From positions 1-31,823 of the forward strand of contig CAICTM010001319.1 in assembly GCA_903772945.1 (NCBI GenBank): 31,823 nt of DNA, in the 5' to 3' direction. This DNA is from Seminavis robusta (lineage: Eukaryota > Bacillariophyta > Bacillariophyceae > Naviculales > Naviculaceae). The notes beneath the pieces are model-generated. The model saw only the letters and a program-made list of their open reading frames with translations. It was not told the origin of the DNA and did not search any database. The translations under genes and the position numbers were made by a program. Positions 11,754-21,796 of this stretch are shown one piece after another (position 1 is the stretch's first letter; each line of letters opens with the position of its first letter).

Positions 11754-13718
11754 TCAAGCTAAACCGACGCCATGAATTTTCTTTGGCGGATTTGCCTTCT
11801 GTTGGCAGCAATCAAGTGGAGTCTTCCATGCTAGGATGAAAGGGGAAAGCATGTAAACAAAAGATGCCAGCAACCACAGCCAGGCAGATAGCTCCTGAGC
11901 AAGAGCAACGTTGAGGTCAAAAGCAGCATCCGCGTCAATGAATTGCCAGTATGTAGTCACAATACTAACGACAGAACTCGACCCAAACATCCCGTCGGCT
12001 ACCCATAGAGCATACGACAAGGTTTCGATGCCATCGATCGGCCGAATGCTCTTTCGTAGCTTGAGCATGAAAGCCCCTTCGAGAAGATAACAGTGGTATG
12101 CAAGGGCACGAAAAAGGATGGCACCGCCTTCGCTGAAGCCAACACACACAGCACTCAGCATCATGGAGATTGAGCCTTGCACCAGCCAAATATGGAACAC
12201 TTGGGCTTCTCGAATCCAGTTGACCGTTCCCGCCACCAAGAAGCAGAAGGAGGCGAAAAAGATGTACAGCTGTGTCAACGTCACGTCGATCTCCATAATT
12301 GATAGAATAATCGTTTCGTCCATAACATCGCTCTTTGAAACAAACGTCGCGATTGTTTGTGGTAGCAAAAGTTCGGTCGGTTGGGCTGTTCGTGGATCTT
12401 TCGCTTTCGTTGGGGATGCAGTTGGTGGTTTAGTCGGCTCTTTTGAAGGAGCTTCTGAGGGGGGTGGATCTGTAGGAGTGACTGTTGCCAGTTTTGTTGC
12501 CGTTTGCTTCGATGCCTCTTTCGGCTTGTGTGTTGGTGTTGGTGTTGGTGATGGCGTGGTTTCAGAATCACTTGCCTCTACCAAATCATGTTGCGCAGCA
12601 TTGCTGCTAGAAACATTGGGGGGGCTTCCCAGGTCCTTTTCGTCTTCGGTAGACAGCGTGCTTGGACTATCTTCGTTATACACTGGTTCGTCTCTCGTGT
12701 CCTTGCGACTTCCGAATTCGTCCCAGTTGTTTTCCGAGTACCCGAGCAATGATGCATTTTCCTGCTGTGCCATCGTGAGTTCATTCCAAGTTAAGGATTC
12801 CGTGAATGCAGGCCCACCAGAGACCCATAGCTCTTCGTTGTATCCCAATATTTCCATTGCCGCCTTGATGTCTCCTGGAAGCTGCTCCCAGCTCCATTCT
12901 TGTTGCCATTCTGATATTTTGATCGTGTAGCTTGAGTTGATGCTTTGCATTTCTGTTGACTGGTAAAGGCGACTCGAGTTTGACGAATCCAGCACATTTG
13001 ATGTAGAGCCATTCTTAAAATTCGCACCGGTAGCAGTAACATTGTCAGTCATGATAGCTTCGACGGTATTATGCTCGGTAGGCCCCGCACCATTCGACTT
13101 GACTTGTGTATTGTAACCATTATTGTGCCATTGCTGATCAAATTCGTAGTTGTCCTGTTCATATTCAAAATTGTCCCATAGCTCCTCGTTGAAGCCCAAC
13201 AGCTCCGCAGCTCCTGTCTCGCGTTTATCTAACTCTGCCCAATGCCAACCCTCGAGTTGTGATTTGGGGTTTCCATCCCAAGTGCGCGCGTTATGCCACA
13301 GGTCATTTAATGCCTCTCTAGTGTCAGCGGGGAGATAATTCCATTGTAGCCCGTGGTACTCTCCTAGCGGTATCAGTTGCAAATGCCTTGGTTTGGTTCG
13401 GCCAAGTCTTCTCGATTCATAGCTTCGCTGTCTCAAATAAGTTTGCCATGTGGCGTCATCGTCGGCTTGGAGAACAGAAACAGGATACTCTTGGATTGAC
13501 CGTGCCCAGCTTCGTTTGCCGTGCGCTCCAAGGACTTGCAAGATTGAACCAAGCAAGAAGAATCCATTGGCAAAGATTGCCCACCGAATCAGCCTGCTTC
13601 TACGGTTTTGGCTTTGAGATGATACCGTGTCTAGGCCTAAATCAGATAGAGGATGGCTGCTGCCTTCGTCATCCATCATGTCTGTGGTTGCTTGTTTTTT
13701 TCCGATTTTGTATGCCAT
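11754..13718 (-). CDS. Multi-pass membrane protein with W..L...A..LG(Y/F)..W repeats
   Basis: A 654-residue protein of unknown function. I place the start at 13718 (MAYKIGKK): the ATG has A at -3 and G at +4, whereas the frame can extend upstream to 13832 without obvious coding character. One transmembrane helix lies at about 45-64, followed by a long, probably lumenal or extracellular segment. In it four copies of a ~27-residue motif occur near residues 123, 157, 272 and 308: W-x-x-L, then Ala or a similar residue, then L-G-(Y/F)-N-E-x-x-W. Examples are ELLGFNEELWD, EILGYNEELW and SLLGYSENNWDEF; the first copy is degenerate. A Pro/Ser/Thr linker (TPSPTPTPTHKPK onward) follows. About five transmembrane helices lie at residues 483-643. 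It is on the same strand as the metalloreductase gene, 600 bp downstream of it. I recognise no Pfam family. Confidence 0.8.
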   Translation of the reverse strand: MAYKIGKKQATTDMMDDEGSSHPLSDLGLDTVSSQSQNRRSRLIRWAIFANGFFLLGSILQVLGAHGKRSWARSIQEYPVSVLQADDDATWQTYLRQRSYESRRLGRTKPRHLQLIPLGEYHGLQWNYLPADTREALNDLWHNARTWDGNPKSQLEGWHWAELDKRETGAAELLGFNEELWDNFEYEQDNYEFDQQWHNNGYNTQVKSNGAGPTEHNTVEAIMTDNVTATGANFKNGSTSNVLDSSNSSRLYQSTEMQSINSSYTIKISEWQQEWSWEQLPGDIKAAMEILGYNEELWVSGGPAFTESLTWNELTMAQQENASLLGYSENNWDEFGSRKDTRDEPVYNEDSPSTLSTEDEKDLGSPPNVSSSNAAQHDLVEASDSETTPSPTPTPTHKPKEASKQTATKLATVTPTDPPPSEAPSKEPTKPPTASPTKAKDPRTAQPTELLLPQTIATFVSKSDVMDETIILSIMEIDVTLTQLYIFFASFCFLVAGTVNWIREAQVFHIWLVQGSISMMLSAVCVGFSEGGAILFRALAYHCYLLEGAFMLKLRKSIRPIDGIETLSYALWVADGMFGSSSVVSIVTTYWQFIDADAAFDLNVALAQELSAWLWLLASFVYMLSPFILAWKTPLDCCQQKANPPKKIHGVGLA

Positions 13719-14318
13719 TGTCGGCGGCAGTTGCTGTCGCTTCAGACTACTAGACTTGTACAACACTTGCTTTGTGAATTCCCCTGGGTAACAACCACGA
13801 GTTCGTGCGAACCTAAATTTTGGCCTCTGCAAAAGTTGTGTGAGCCTTCCGTTTTAGTCGTTTTTCCCAGGGTACGACTCCCGCGCCAAAAACCAAAAGA
13901 GGAGGCCAAAGATTCGTTGAAGATTCCTTGGAGTGCGAGCTGGAGCATGGAACAAGAGCTGGGACAAGCCACCAAGCCCAGTCCAGTCGAGTCCTAGCTA
14001 GTTGTTCTTTCTGCACGAACCTCTGCATTTTGTGGTTCGCCCGTACATTCAAATCTATTATGTGTAACTAGAATATCACTCCCGAATATCTTGTATTGTG
14101 AATTCTCATTGATACGACAGCTGCAGCGACGACCAGGATGTATATTTGGATCACGTTAGTTCCATGCATGCAGTCACCGCGGTGCTGCATGTCACTGCAA
14201 GTTAGCCAAGCTTCGCTTGTATTAATTTCTAGTAGAGGGCTGCTTCAAACATGAACAGCATCTCAGTAGAGCGAGGGCTCACTACGAAAGCATTGTTCTT
14301 GCGATCACTGAGATCGTG
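13719..14318. other. Spacer upstream of the W/LGY membrane protein
   Basis: About 600 bp between the start of one minus-strand gene and the stop of the next. It should carry the promoter of the former and the 3' end of the latter. No clear TATA element, repeat or RNA gene stands out. The open frames here look random. Confidence 0.4.
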
Positions 14319-16084
14319 CTAAACTTGGTCCTCGACAATCTCGCATTCAAAATTGCCCAACATTTTGACTGATACAGTGGAACATGTCGACTTCGACTTG
14401 CCACTGCTGTGTGTCCCATCAGAGTCATTGCCTGAATCGTTGCCACCAACGTGTAAGCTGCCTGCTTGGATTACAGTTCGGATGTACTGCATGTCATCAT
14501 CGCTTTTGGGGATGGACCGACGGCACAGCGAGCTTGTAAGAAACAAACCTATTTCAATGACTTTCAGGAACAAGACCAACATGGGAATAAGCACAGATGT
14601 TAAGGTGATTGGTGGCATTCCTCCTGGCCATTCGTCTTGCAAGTGATCATCCCAGCCCTTGAATCCCATGATGATTACATGAGACGTTCCGAATGCAAGG
14701 GCTGCCCAAGCCAATGGACCATAGATCAGCTGAAAACAAAAAGATGAGACGGCGAAGCACGGATGGAACTGGTTTGAGAGGGTCTCACGATCGCAATACT
14801 TTTGCTGTGCCACGGAACTGAACTCAGCAAAACGTACCTGCCATTGTTGGTTTGTCATATTTGAACTGACAGAGGGTAGAGAAGCCAGTCCCAAGATGAA
14901 ATAAAACATGGAGCCAACAGTGGCAAACAAGAAGGATGTTTCACCGATCACATTCATTTTGGAGGTATTTGCAGTTGGGTCAATGAAGAACTTGCCATAA
15001 TAGGCAGGGTTGAAAAGGATCATGCTCATGAGAATGTGAAGCCCCAAGAACCAGAGTGAGAGAATTCCCAGCTCTTTCCGCAGTTGCAGCGCCCATTTCA
15101 ACGTAGGAGAAAGATCGGAGAGGTTACTTCGGAAGTAGTTGCCAATGCGCGCAATGACTCCAGGCAACTGTGTGAGGGCAAATCCAGTGATGGCTGTCCA
15201 ACAGATGGCTTTGTTGGTGACCTTTTCGTGGGCCGAGAAGAGAACATAGCTCGGGTGAGCAACGTGCATGCACTACGAAGTAAGTCAGATCGTCCTAGTT
15301 TCATGTACGTACCTGCATCGGAAGATGAAACCACTCGTAGCCCTTTTCGACGTTGTACCGCCAGCATGCATAGAACTCAGTAAGAACGAAGATGACGATC
15401 AAAATGTAGGCGGAATGGGCCCACTGTTGGCCAATGCTATTTTGATTTCTCGCAATATCCTCGTATCGAGAGTACGGGACAACCTTGACATCGATGCCAA
15501 ACGATTCCTGTGCAAGTCGACGAGCGACCTCAATTGCGCTTTTGCTGGGAGAACACATCTTCGTTACGATCCTTTTCTTTGTGGTGACCTTGTTGGTAAG
15601 GATATCGACGGCCCCGAGATCGTTGAACGCCTTGACCCATCGAATGTTCGTGTTCGTGACGAGAGATTCGAGGTCTTCTCCTTCCCGACTTGAATTGGTG
15701 CAATCAATCAAGACCTTGTCCTTTAGCGCCATGATGTAATTGGGAACGAAGGACTTGAGCGCCTTGGCCGGGATGGCGAGAATTACGATATCGGCGTGTT
15801 CCAAGGCTTCGTCGATAGGACTCAACGGGACTCCTGTTTCATGAAAGCTCTTGCCACTCTCTTGCAGCGACGGCTTTGTCACCTCTAGAAAATTGCCCGA
15901 ATCATTGGTATTGTTGATATGAAAGAGATGGGCAAGTGCGTAGGCCAAATCTCCTGGGAGCGATGCAAGAAATAGTTTTTGAAACCTTGATATGTGAGCG
16001 GCACGTGATACCGTTGTGTATGTGACAGGCATAACATGACACAATTTCCCACGTACCTGTTCCGACAATTACTGTGTTCACCAT
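14319..16084 (-). CDS. STEAP-like NADPH-dependent metalloreductase (four exons)
   Basis: Predicted to move electrons from NADPH through flavin and heme to ferric or cupric ions at a membrane. Proposed exons, minus strand: 16084-16057, 15953-15313, 15272-14838, 14729-14319; 504 residues, close to the STEAP family's ~490. Introns of 103, 40 and 108 nt all begin GTACGT and end AG. Joining exons 1 and 2 gives VIVGTGDLAYALAHLF, a Rossmann glycine motif like STEAP GSGDFA. Family-like segments follow: LIDCTNSSR, VKAFNDLGA and the CSPSKSA region. The C-terminal half has about six membrane helices with candidate heme ligands H302 (GLHILM) and H385 (GTSHVIIMGF). The 108-nt intron has no stop and would otherwise insert 36 residues before LIYGPLAWAAL, where STEAP proteins are continuous. 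The very short second intron is the least certain junction. Confidence 0.85.
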
Positions 16085-16727
16085 GACGATCGATGTGGCG
16101 TTTGCAACTTACGGTGCGTAACTTCTTGTTTGGTTAGCAGAAAAAGAAATTGTGGCACCAAGCATCGACATTGGGCGTTTGTCCAACGCTTGGCACCAAC
16201 AACATCGCGCACTTCGACTGGCTCTTACCCTGATACATGGTCATATCTATCCGCACGTTCATGGTTACAGCGCACCTCGCACGAGCGTTGGGACAAAAGG
16301 CAAAAATGAGCCATGGGAGCTTCAGCAACGGTCTATCCGGATAGTAGGTTTGTGGATGTAGATGGGCTATTAGCTACTAGAGTAGAACCTTGAACCTCCA
16401 TAGAAGGAGGTTTAGGCGCAAGTGTTGCAGAGATACCCGGCTTTCCATCGTGTACACTTTGTACGTGCATGTTGGAAATACTTATTGTCATTTTAACTAC
16501 AGGCTACTAGTACGGTACGCATACGGTGCGTGGGCTCATCTTGGACCTCCGACATCGAGAGGCGGAGATTCTGATTTGATTCTTGGTTGTCGTCTTGCCT
16601 CTGCAGCACCTCACGTAAAAGAGAGTGGCTTTGCGGAAAAAGGTTAAAAAGGAAGAAATGTATATTTCTGAAAAAGTCAAATTAGTAGGTGTTTTAGCCC
16701 AAACCGCAGAGTCTCTAATCGAGACCC

Positions 16728-16788
16728 TGTCTTCTTTTGAAGATGCTGTCTTCTGTGCTCCAGAAGACAGCATCTTCAACAGAAGACA
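16728..16788. repeat. Hairpin: 28-bp inverted repeat, one mismatch, 5-nt loop
   Basis: Left arm 16728-16755, loop 16756-16760 (tgctc), right arm 16761-16788. The inner 19 bp are perfect (16737-16755 against 16761-16779). One mismatch (16736/16780) follows, then 8 more matched pairs, giving 27 of 28. Each arm contains TGTCTTCT or its complement twice, so the arms also have internal direct repeats. It could be a small-RNA precursor, a relic of a foldback transposon or a 3'-end structure; which one cannot be told from sequence. Confidence 0.9.
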
Positions 16789-17504
16789 ATGTCTTGTACT
16801 TTTTTTAAAAAAAAAGACGTGGTCTGCAGACACTGCCCAGCAGGGCTGGAAGGTGGCCAATTTAATTTTACATTTTAAATTTTGCTTTTTCGCAGAATCA
16901 ATCATTTACCTCCAGGTGCTGCAGTGCGTGACGTGCTGGCTGGTACAGCTTCTTAGACTAGCTAGCTAGCTAGTAGCGTAGGCTGGGCCAGTTCCAGCTC
17001 GTCGGAGCTAGCCAAGCTACATGTATCAGTGTACAGTGTATCAGCGGTGCAAGTGGCCTTCATCAGCTATCCGGGCCGACCGTGTGGATTCGATTCACTG
17101 GGGTTTCCCGCTGGTCGGCTCTGTCTGAAAATGACAGTGCAAGAAGCGAAGCTAATATCTGGTACCGGTGCCAGGTAGGCTCTCAGGTCAAGGAAGCGCA
17201 GCAGTTCATAGAGGATGCTGGCTGCCTGAGACCTCCACTTTATTAGCGTCCAATTCACTATCCAGTGGCAAAGCCCATCGGTGGGCATCATCAGTATGGA
17301 GTTGAAAAGCAAGACCAATTCTAATTTCCAGTCAGGAAGAGGCAGCGAGTACCTGCGGTGTGCACATGTTAAGAGTTAAAATGCTAGCTAGAGCTAGCTC
17401 TAGTCACTGAAGATAGGGATTGAGAGAAACATGAGGAGGGTAGAGACCATAAAAAGATGCAGAAGAAAGATGAGCCTAGCTAGTAGCTACAAACCCATAT
17501 CACA

Positions 17505-17526
17505 TGTGTGTGTGTGTGTGTGTGTG
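17505..17526. repeat. (TG)n microsatellite
   Basis: Eleven TG dinucleotides, about 40 bp beyond the stop codon of the first DUF6824 gene, probably within its 3' untranslated region. Confidence 0.95.
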
Positions 17527-17564
17527 GACGTGGCTGCAGCGTGCCGATACGTGGCTGTGTCTGC

Positions 17565-18707
17565 CTATAGGTCGTCCACGGCATCAAATGGAATCAATGA
17601 CAATGACATGTCATCGATGTCGTAGAAGGACCCACTCGAGGAGCTTGATGAGTTGAATATGTCGTCCATGTCGTCACGATCATGGAACGGTTTGTCGCTC
17701 ATGTCTACAACGTCTTCGCTGCTGCTTCTTGGAAGATCTGGTGGTCCCTCGTCAGCCATACCTTCTCCCTTCGGACCATTGTCATCGCCATCCTCTTCTT
17801 GGCCAACAATGTTATCTTCGCCCATATGATGCTCGCCCACTTGGTCGTCAATGGAATCTTGCATGGAATCTTGGGAACTAACGATGCTCTCCCGTCTATC
17901 AACCTCTTCGTAAAAGCTTTCATCCAATTCTGGCAGATCGAACTCGCCATCCAACGGGAAATTCATAATCTCATCAGGGTCTAGAGCGTTGAAGCTGACC
18001 CTCTTGGCCATCTTCCTGGCATGCTTGGCCTTTGAACTACTCTTGTACTTGACGTGTAGACAGTCCCTGAACCACGCACCAACCTGAAGCAAACAGCTAG
18101 CCAAAATGAGAAAAAGGGAGGCAAGAATAGAGGTTTGTACCATTCCACAATTCCCAGTTTCTCACCTTTTCTCGGGCATAACGTGAGGATACCTCCCACC
18201 AAACTCCATTCTCACACTTGACGAAAGCCCCTTGAGGGCTTGCCTCTCGGATGATGGACATTGCTTTTGACACAATCTTACTCTTTTCTGACTTTCCAGG
18301 AGCATCAGCATACTCATCAAGGTACTTGTTGATGATCTCACGAAACCGTTTGTTCTGTTAGGAAGGAGCAAACAAAGAAAAACCAGAAGAGCAAGAAACA
18401 CGCACGCGTATCCTAGTGAGCGACGAGATCGTCAAGGAAAACATCAAAAGTGAGCAATTGGGTTTGACCAACTTACTCCTTCACTATCAAAGCATTCCTT
18501 GCCCCTTCCACAGATCACCGAATAAGAGGTTGGCCGAAAATCAGGAGCAAGCCGCCTTTTGGCGTGGTTTGTGGAGGGCTTGGTTCTTCGGTATGGACGT
18601 TTCTTCCTGATCTGGACCTGGTTCTTTGAGCTTGTAGGAGAGGAGGGTGGAGACACGATTGCCGGGGTGCTTTGGGATGTGCATTTCGATAGTTTCTGGA
18701 GTGTCAT
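17565..18707 (-). CDS. DUF6824-domain protein, first of two paralogs (three exons)
   Basis: 312 residues; likely a nuclear regulatory protein, by inference from the related homeodomain fusion in this window. Exons, minus strand: 18707-18477, 18354-18166, 18083-17565; introns of 122 nt (GTAAGT...AACAG) and 82 nt (GTGAGA...TTCAG), both phase 0. Residues 1-56 are basic and Pro/Ser-rich (AIVSPPSSPTSS, RKKRPYRRTK). The DUF6824 domain covers about 57-165: PTSYSVICGRGKECF, NKRFREII, GKSEKSKIV, GAFVKC, YAREK, VGAWFRDCLHVKYKSSSKAK. After an acidic, Ser-rich stretch the protein ends FYDIDDMSLSLIPFDAVDDL. The gene at 20306-21588 shares the layout, intron positions and both terminal motifs. Most single open frames here are shadows; only the spliced form restores the domain. 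Confidence 0.88.
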
Positions 18708-20305
18708 TTTTTGGTTGTTTGTGAGATTTGCTAGATGCAGAGTGTGATGTTGTTTGTCTGATCAGGAAAACCGGACTGCTACTAGCTTCAGTGTGACAGA
18801 GGAAACGCTAGTACTGGTAATGGCCAATCGTGTCATTTAGTTCCACAAGCCAGAACTTCAAAATTATGTGAATGTTAGGTGCTTTTCCTCTTTGGCCCAC
18901 TCCAAAGTGGCACAGTAGTTGGTTTTCTGTAGAAACTGGCTCGTACCGATTACTTGGCCAACAGTAAAGATCTGCTGATCCTGTTAGTCATTGGAGTATC
19001 TTGTGATCATGTCACCCAAGCGCAGGTCCACCATGCTCTACTATAAATCGATGTGTAGGAGACGAAATATCAAATGGAGCCCGTCAATGACCAGTGGTCT
19101 AATTAAAGGAACTGGTGTCTTTATTTCGTGTTATGTATCAAACGTCAGAAATCGGTAGAGACATGTCCTTCGAGAAATCAATCTAAGTGAAGGCTTCTTG
19201 GGACATTGGATCTTCGGATAGATAGAGGTCACTGTTTATGGTATCCAACTACTTAGTCACTGTTTTTCTTCGGGCAACCTTTCCCACAAGAATGTTTAGT
19301 TTTGTGTTCATTCAGTGTATCCGTGAATAACCAAGATGAACTAACTATCTTCTGCCGGCTGTTGCTAAGATTGATACATACGCTAGGATGGCTACACTTC
19401 ATTCAGCAACTGGTCTAATTGGGATGACGGGCCACGCAAGCGCCGGCACCATTGCTGGCTCAGGCTCAGACGCAGTCGCAGCCAAGCAGCAGTCCAGAGC
19501 AAGCTTTGCTGTGACGGCTGGCTGCTCTACCGTAGCTAGCTAGCTAATAGCTCGTGGCTTGAAACGGAAATGAGCAATTCATGTTGTTGGGCTGCTATAA
19601 AGGCGGAGCACTTGCTTGCTCAAAAACAAAACTGCCACTCGTATTGTGCTTCCGCTGGCACAGATACGTCAGCAACATCACAGCACTCGAGGAATGCAGC
19701 CAGCTTGGTGCTTGATCTGCAGCGGTTCCGGTACCGTGCTGGTACTGTATTCATGGCAAACTCTCCGGATAGCCAGCCATAAGAGCACTGGTCCTCTGAT
19801 CACTGCTGCTTCTGTTTTTGGCTCTGGCGAAAGGAAGTAACGGTACTGGTACCGTAGTACATGTACATGTAGCTCCTTGGTGTGCGACCTACGGTACCGG
19901 TAGTACCGGTGTGCATACATATAAGAAGACTAAACAAATGAGTTAGTTTTTAAGCTTACTAGTAATAGCTAGAATACGTACTGTTTTAAACATAGAACTA
20001 GTCAGAGTGGTGGTCAGCCAGCATGGTCACAAGAAGAGCAACGATGAATGAATTGCTCGCCAATTGCTGTGACGCTGTGACTGCGGCGCAGCCAACCAAC
20101 CCTTTGTGGACTTTTGCCACCCTGAAAGTCATCACTGTCGTCCCGTGATAGATTGTCGCCGTCGTTGTCGTTGTCGCTGTCGCTGTCGCTGTCGTTGATA
20201 AATAGTGAAAGGATGAAGTTTCTAAACTACTGAATGCAAATAAATATTGTCTGACGTCTGGCTTTCTTTGCCATTCTTTGGTAAAGGACTGGATGCAGGT
20301 GTATC
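18708..20305. other. 1.6-kb spacer between the two DUF6824 paralogs
   Basis: I see no convincing gene. There are repeated CTAG palindromes (about 19533-19546), ACATGTACATGT near 19858-19869, GGTACCGGTA-type words at about 19841-19913 and a TCGTTG/TCGCTG triplet run at about 20156-20198. A TATAAAGG word near 19595 has no gene downstream. The left part should contain the promoter of the first paralog. Confidence 0.45.
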
Positions 20306-21588
20306 CTACGGTTCGAGGCGATCGAATGGAATGAGACAGAGGTCGTCAATGTCATAGAAAGCCTGCTGCTGAAGGGGATCAGCCAAGTCCGGCGACGATT
20401 GCTGCAACTGTTGCGCCTGTGCTTGTACTTGTGCCTGAATTTGTTGTGCCTGAGCTTGAGCTTGTGCCTGTGCCTGTGCCTGTGTACAAGCAGCCGCAAT
20501 GGCCATTCTTTGGTGTTCATGTGCTTGAAGGTGTGCAGCAAAGTTGGACGGGAAGTTGAAAACTGCGTTAGGATCAACGAGTGTTTCAATAGGAACGTCA
20601 CTTGTTCGTTTTGCCATTTTGCGTGCATGCTTGGCCTTTGAACTGGACTTGTATCGATGGGAAAGGCAATCCCTGAACCAAGCACCGACCTATGCATAGA
20701 TAATGCGTTGAAAGGAGGAAAGAGAGTGAAACGTTGAGTTAGTTGAGCCTGCATTTGTGTAGTGGAGTACCATACGGTATTGGATACAATGTCATTGCAT
20801 TGCATTGCATTGCATTACCTTCTCCCTGGCATATCTGAGGCTGACTTCGTGCCATGTTCCAGTTTTTGCATCGAACTTGACGAATGCGCCCTCTGGGCTA
20901 GCCTTTCTGATGATGTTCATGGCCTTGGTAACAATTCTTGACTTTTCAGACTTTCCAGGAGCGGCAATATAGTCTTTTAGGAACTTGTTTATGATCCCCC
21001 GGAACCGTTTGTTCTGCAATGCAATGCAATGCAATGCAATGTAATGTCAGGTTCAGGTTCAGGTTCATGTACAGTATGACATACGTGTAAGACATTGTTG
21101 TGTATATACTGTAGTGTGTAGTGTGACGTGTGACTTACCCCTTCAGCTTCAAAGCAATCCTTTCCCCTTCCACAGATGACCGAGTAGGAAGATGGTTTGA
21201 AATCGTGTGGCAGTTCTCTCTTGGCGTCAATATTGACCTCTGGTGCATGCCAGTCCGTGTCCAAGGTCATGTTGGAGTTGATGTCCGTATCCACGTCTAG
21301 AAGAAGCCTGGCGCCATTTTCTTTGCTAGCATCCGTATCGGTTTCAGTGTCGGTATCAGTACTGGTACCGGTACCGGTACCGGTATCGGTATTGCCGCTG
21401 TCACTGTGTGTGAGATGGATCTTCAAATTGCACTTGACGGGATTGGGAGAGGTGGGAGGCGACACAACTGCCGGCTGCACATGCACATGCACTTCAGCTT
21501 GATCTTGAGCTTCCACCTCGGCTCCTGTCTCTGGCAAGCGAAAGCCATCGGGCTCCTTCAGCTTGAGCTTGAGCTTGGCGTTTCCCAT
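20306..21588 (-). CDS. DUF6824-domain protein, second paralog (three exons)
   Basis: 342 residues. Exons, minus strand: 21588-21139, 21013-20819, 20689-20306; introns of 125 nt (GTAAGT...GCAG) and 129 nt (GTAATG...ATAG), both phase 0 and at the same codons as in the paralog at 17565-18707. Exon 1 encodes a Lys/Leu start, VVSPPTSP, a Thr/Asp/Gly repeat (TDTGTGTGTSTDTDTETDTD) and PSSYSVICGRGKDCFEAEG. Exon 2 is the domain core (NKRFRGII, GKSEKSRIV, GAFVKFD, YAREK). Exon 3 gives VGAWFRDCLSHRYKSSSKAK, a Gln/Ala run and the end FYDIDDLCLIPFDRLEP. Exon 2 is bordered by complementary pentamer repeats in both introns. A nuclear regulatory role is inferred. The 5' splice site of intron 2 (GTAATG) is weaker than the GTAAGT of intron 1. 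Confidence 0.88.
20793..21041. repeat. Inverted (CATTG)n/(CAATG)n repeats flanking exon 2
   Basis: (CATTG)4CATT at 20793-20816 and the last 24 nt of (CAATG)5 at 21018-21041 are exact reverse complements over 24 nt. Between them lie the 195-bp exon 2 and its two splice-site dinucleotides. In the minus-strand transcript the arms start at intron position +3 on the 5' splice-site side and end 4 nt before the 3' splice-site cut. Confidence 0.95.
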
Positions 21589-21768
21589 CTTCAGACTTTC
21601 AGACTTTCAAACTTTCAGACTTTCAGATTCGACTCAAGTCTACTCCAGCCATGCAGTACCAGTATGGAAGTCAACCAACTCTGTTCTCTCCACCTTGTCC
21701 CTACTATTGGACTAGCTAGTAGTATGCATATGAGCACTCGCAACACAACAGAAGACAGCAGCATTCAT

Positions 21769-21796
21769 GTACTTGTACTTGTACTTGTACTTGTAC
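21769..21796. repeat. (GTACTT)n repeat
   Basis: About four and a half hexamer copies, just downstream of an AACACAACAGAAGACAGCAG stretch. It lies in the spacer about 180 bp upstream of the second DUF6824 start codon. Confidence 0.9.

Larger units (their letters stand above)
16085..17564. other. 1.5-kb spacer with hairpin, CTAG palindromes and TG run
   Basis: No protein gene is convincing here. Contents seen: a 61-nt hairpin at 16728-16788, T/A homopolymers at about 16800-16815, a gctagctagctagctag run near 16961-16976, a second CTAG cluster near 17381-17402, and a TG microsatellite at 17505-17526. The left part should include the promoter of the metalloreductase. Confidence 0.5.

Noticed and set aside
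16507..16969. Overlapping open frames on both strands around the hairpin
   Set aside because: They include the inverted repeat and A/T homopolymers; composition is not coding-like.
19570..19840. Open frames after a TATAAAGG word
   Set aside because: No recognisable protein, and GGTACC-type repeats interrupt it; the TATA-like word has no supported gene.
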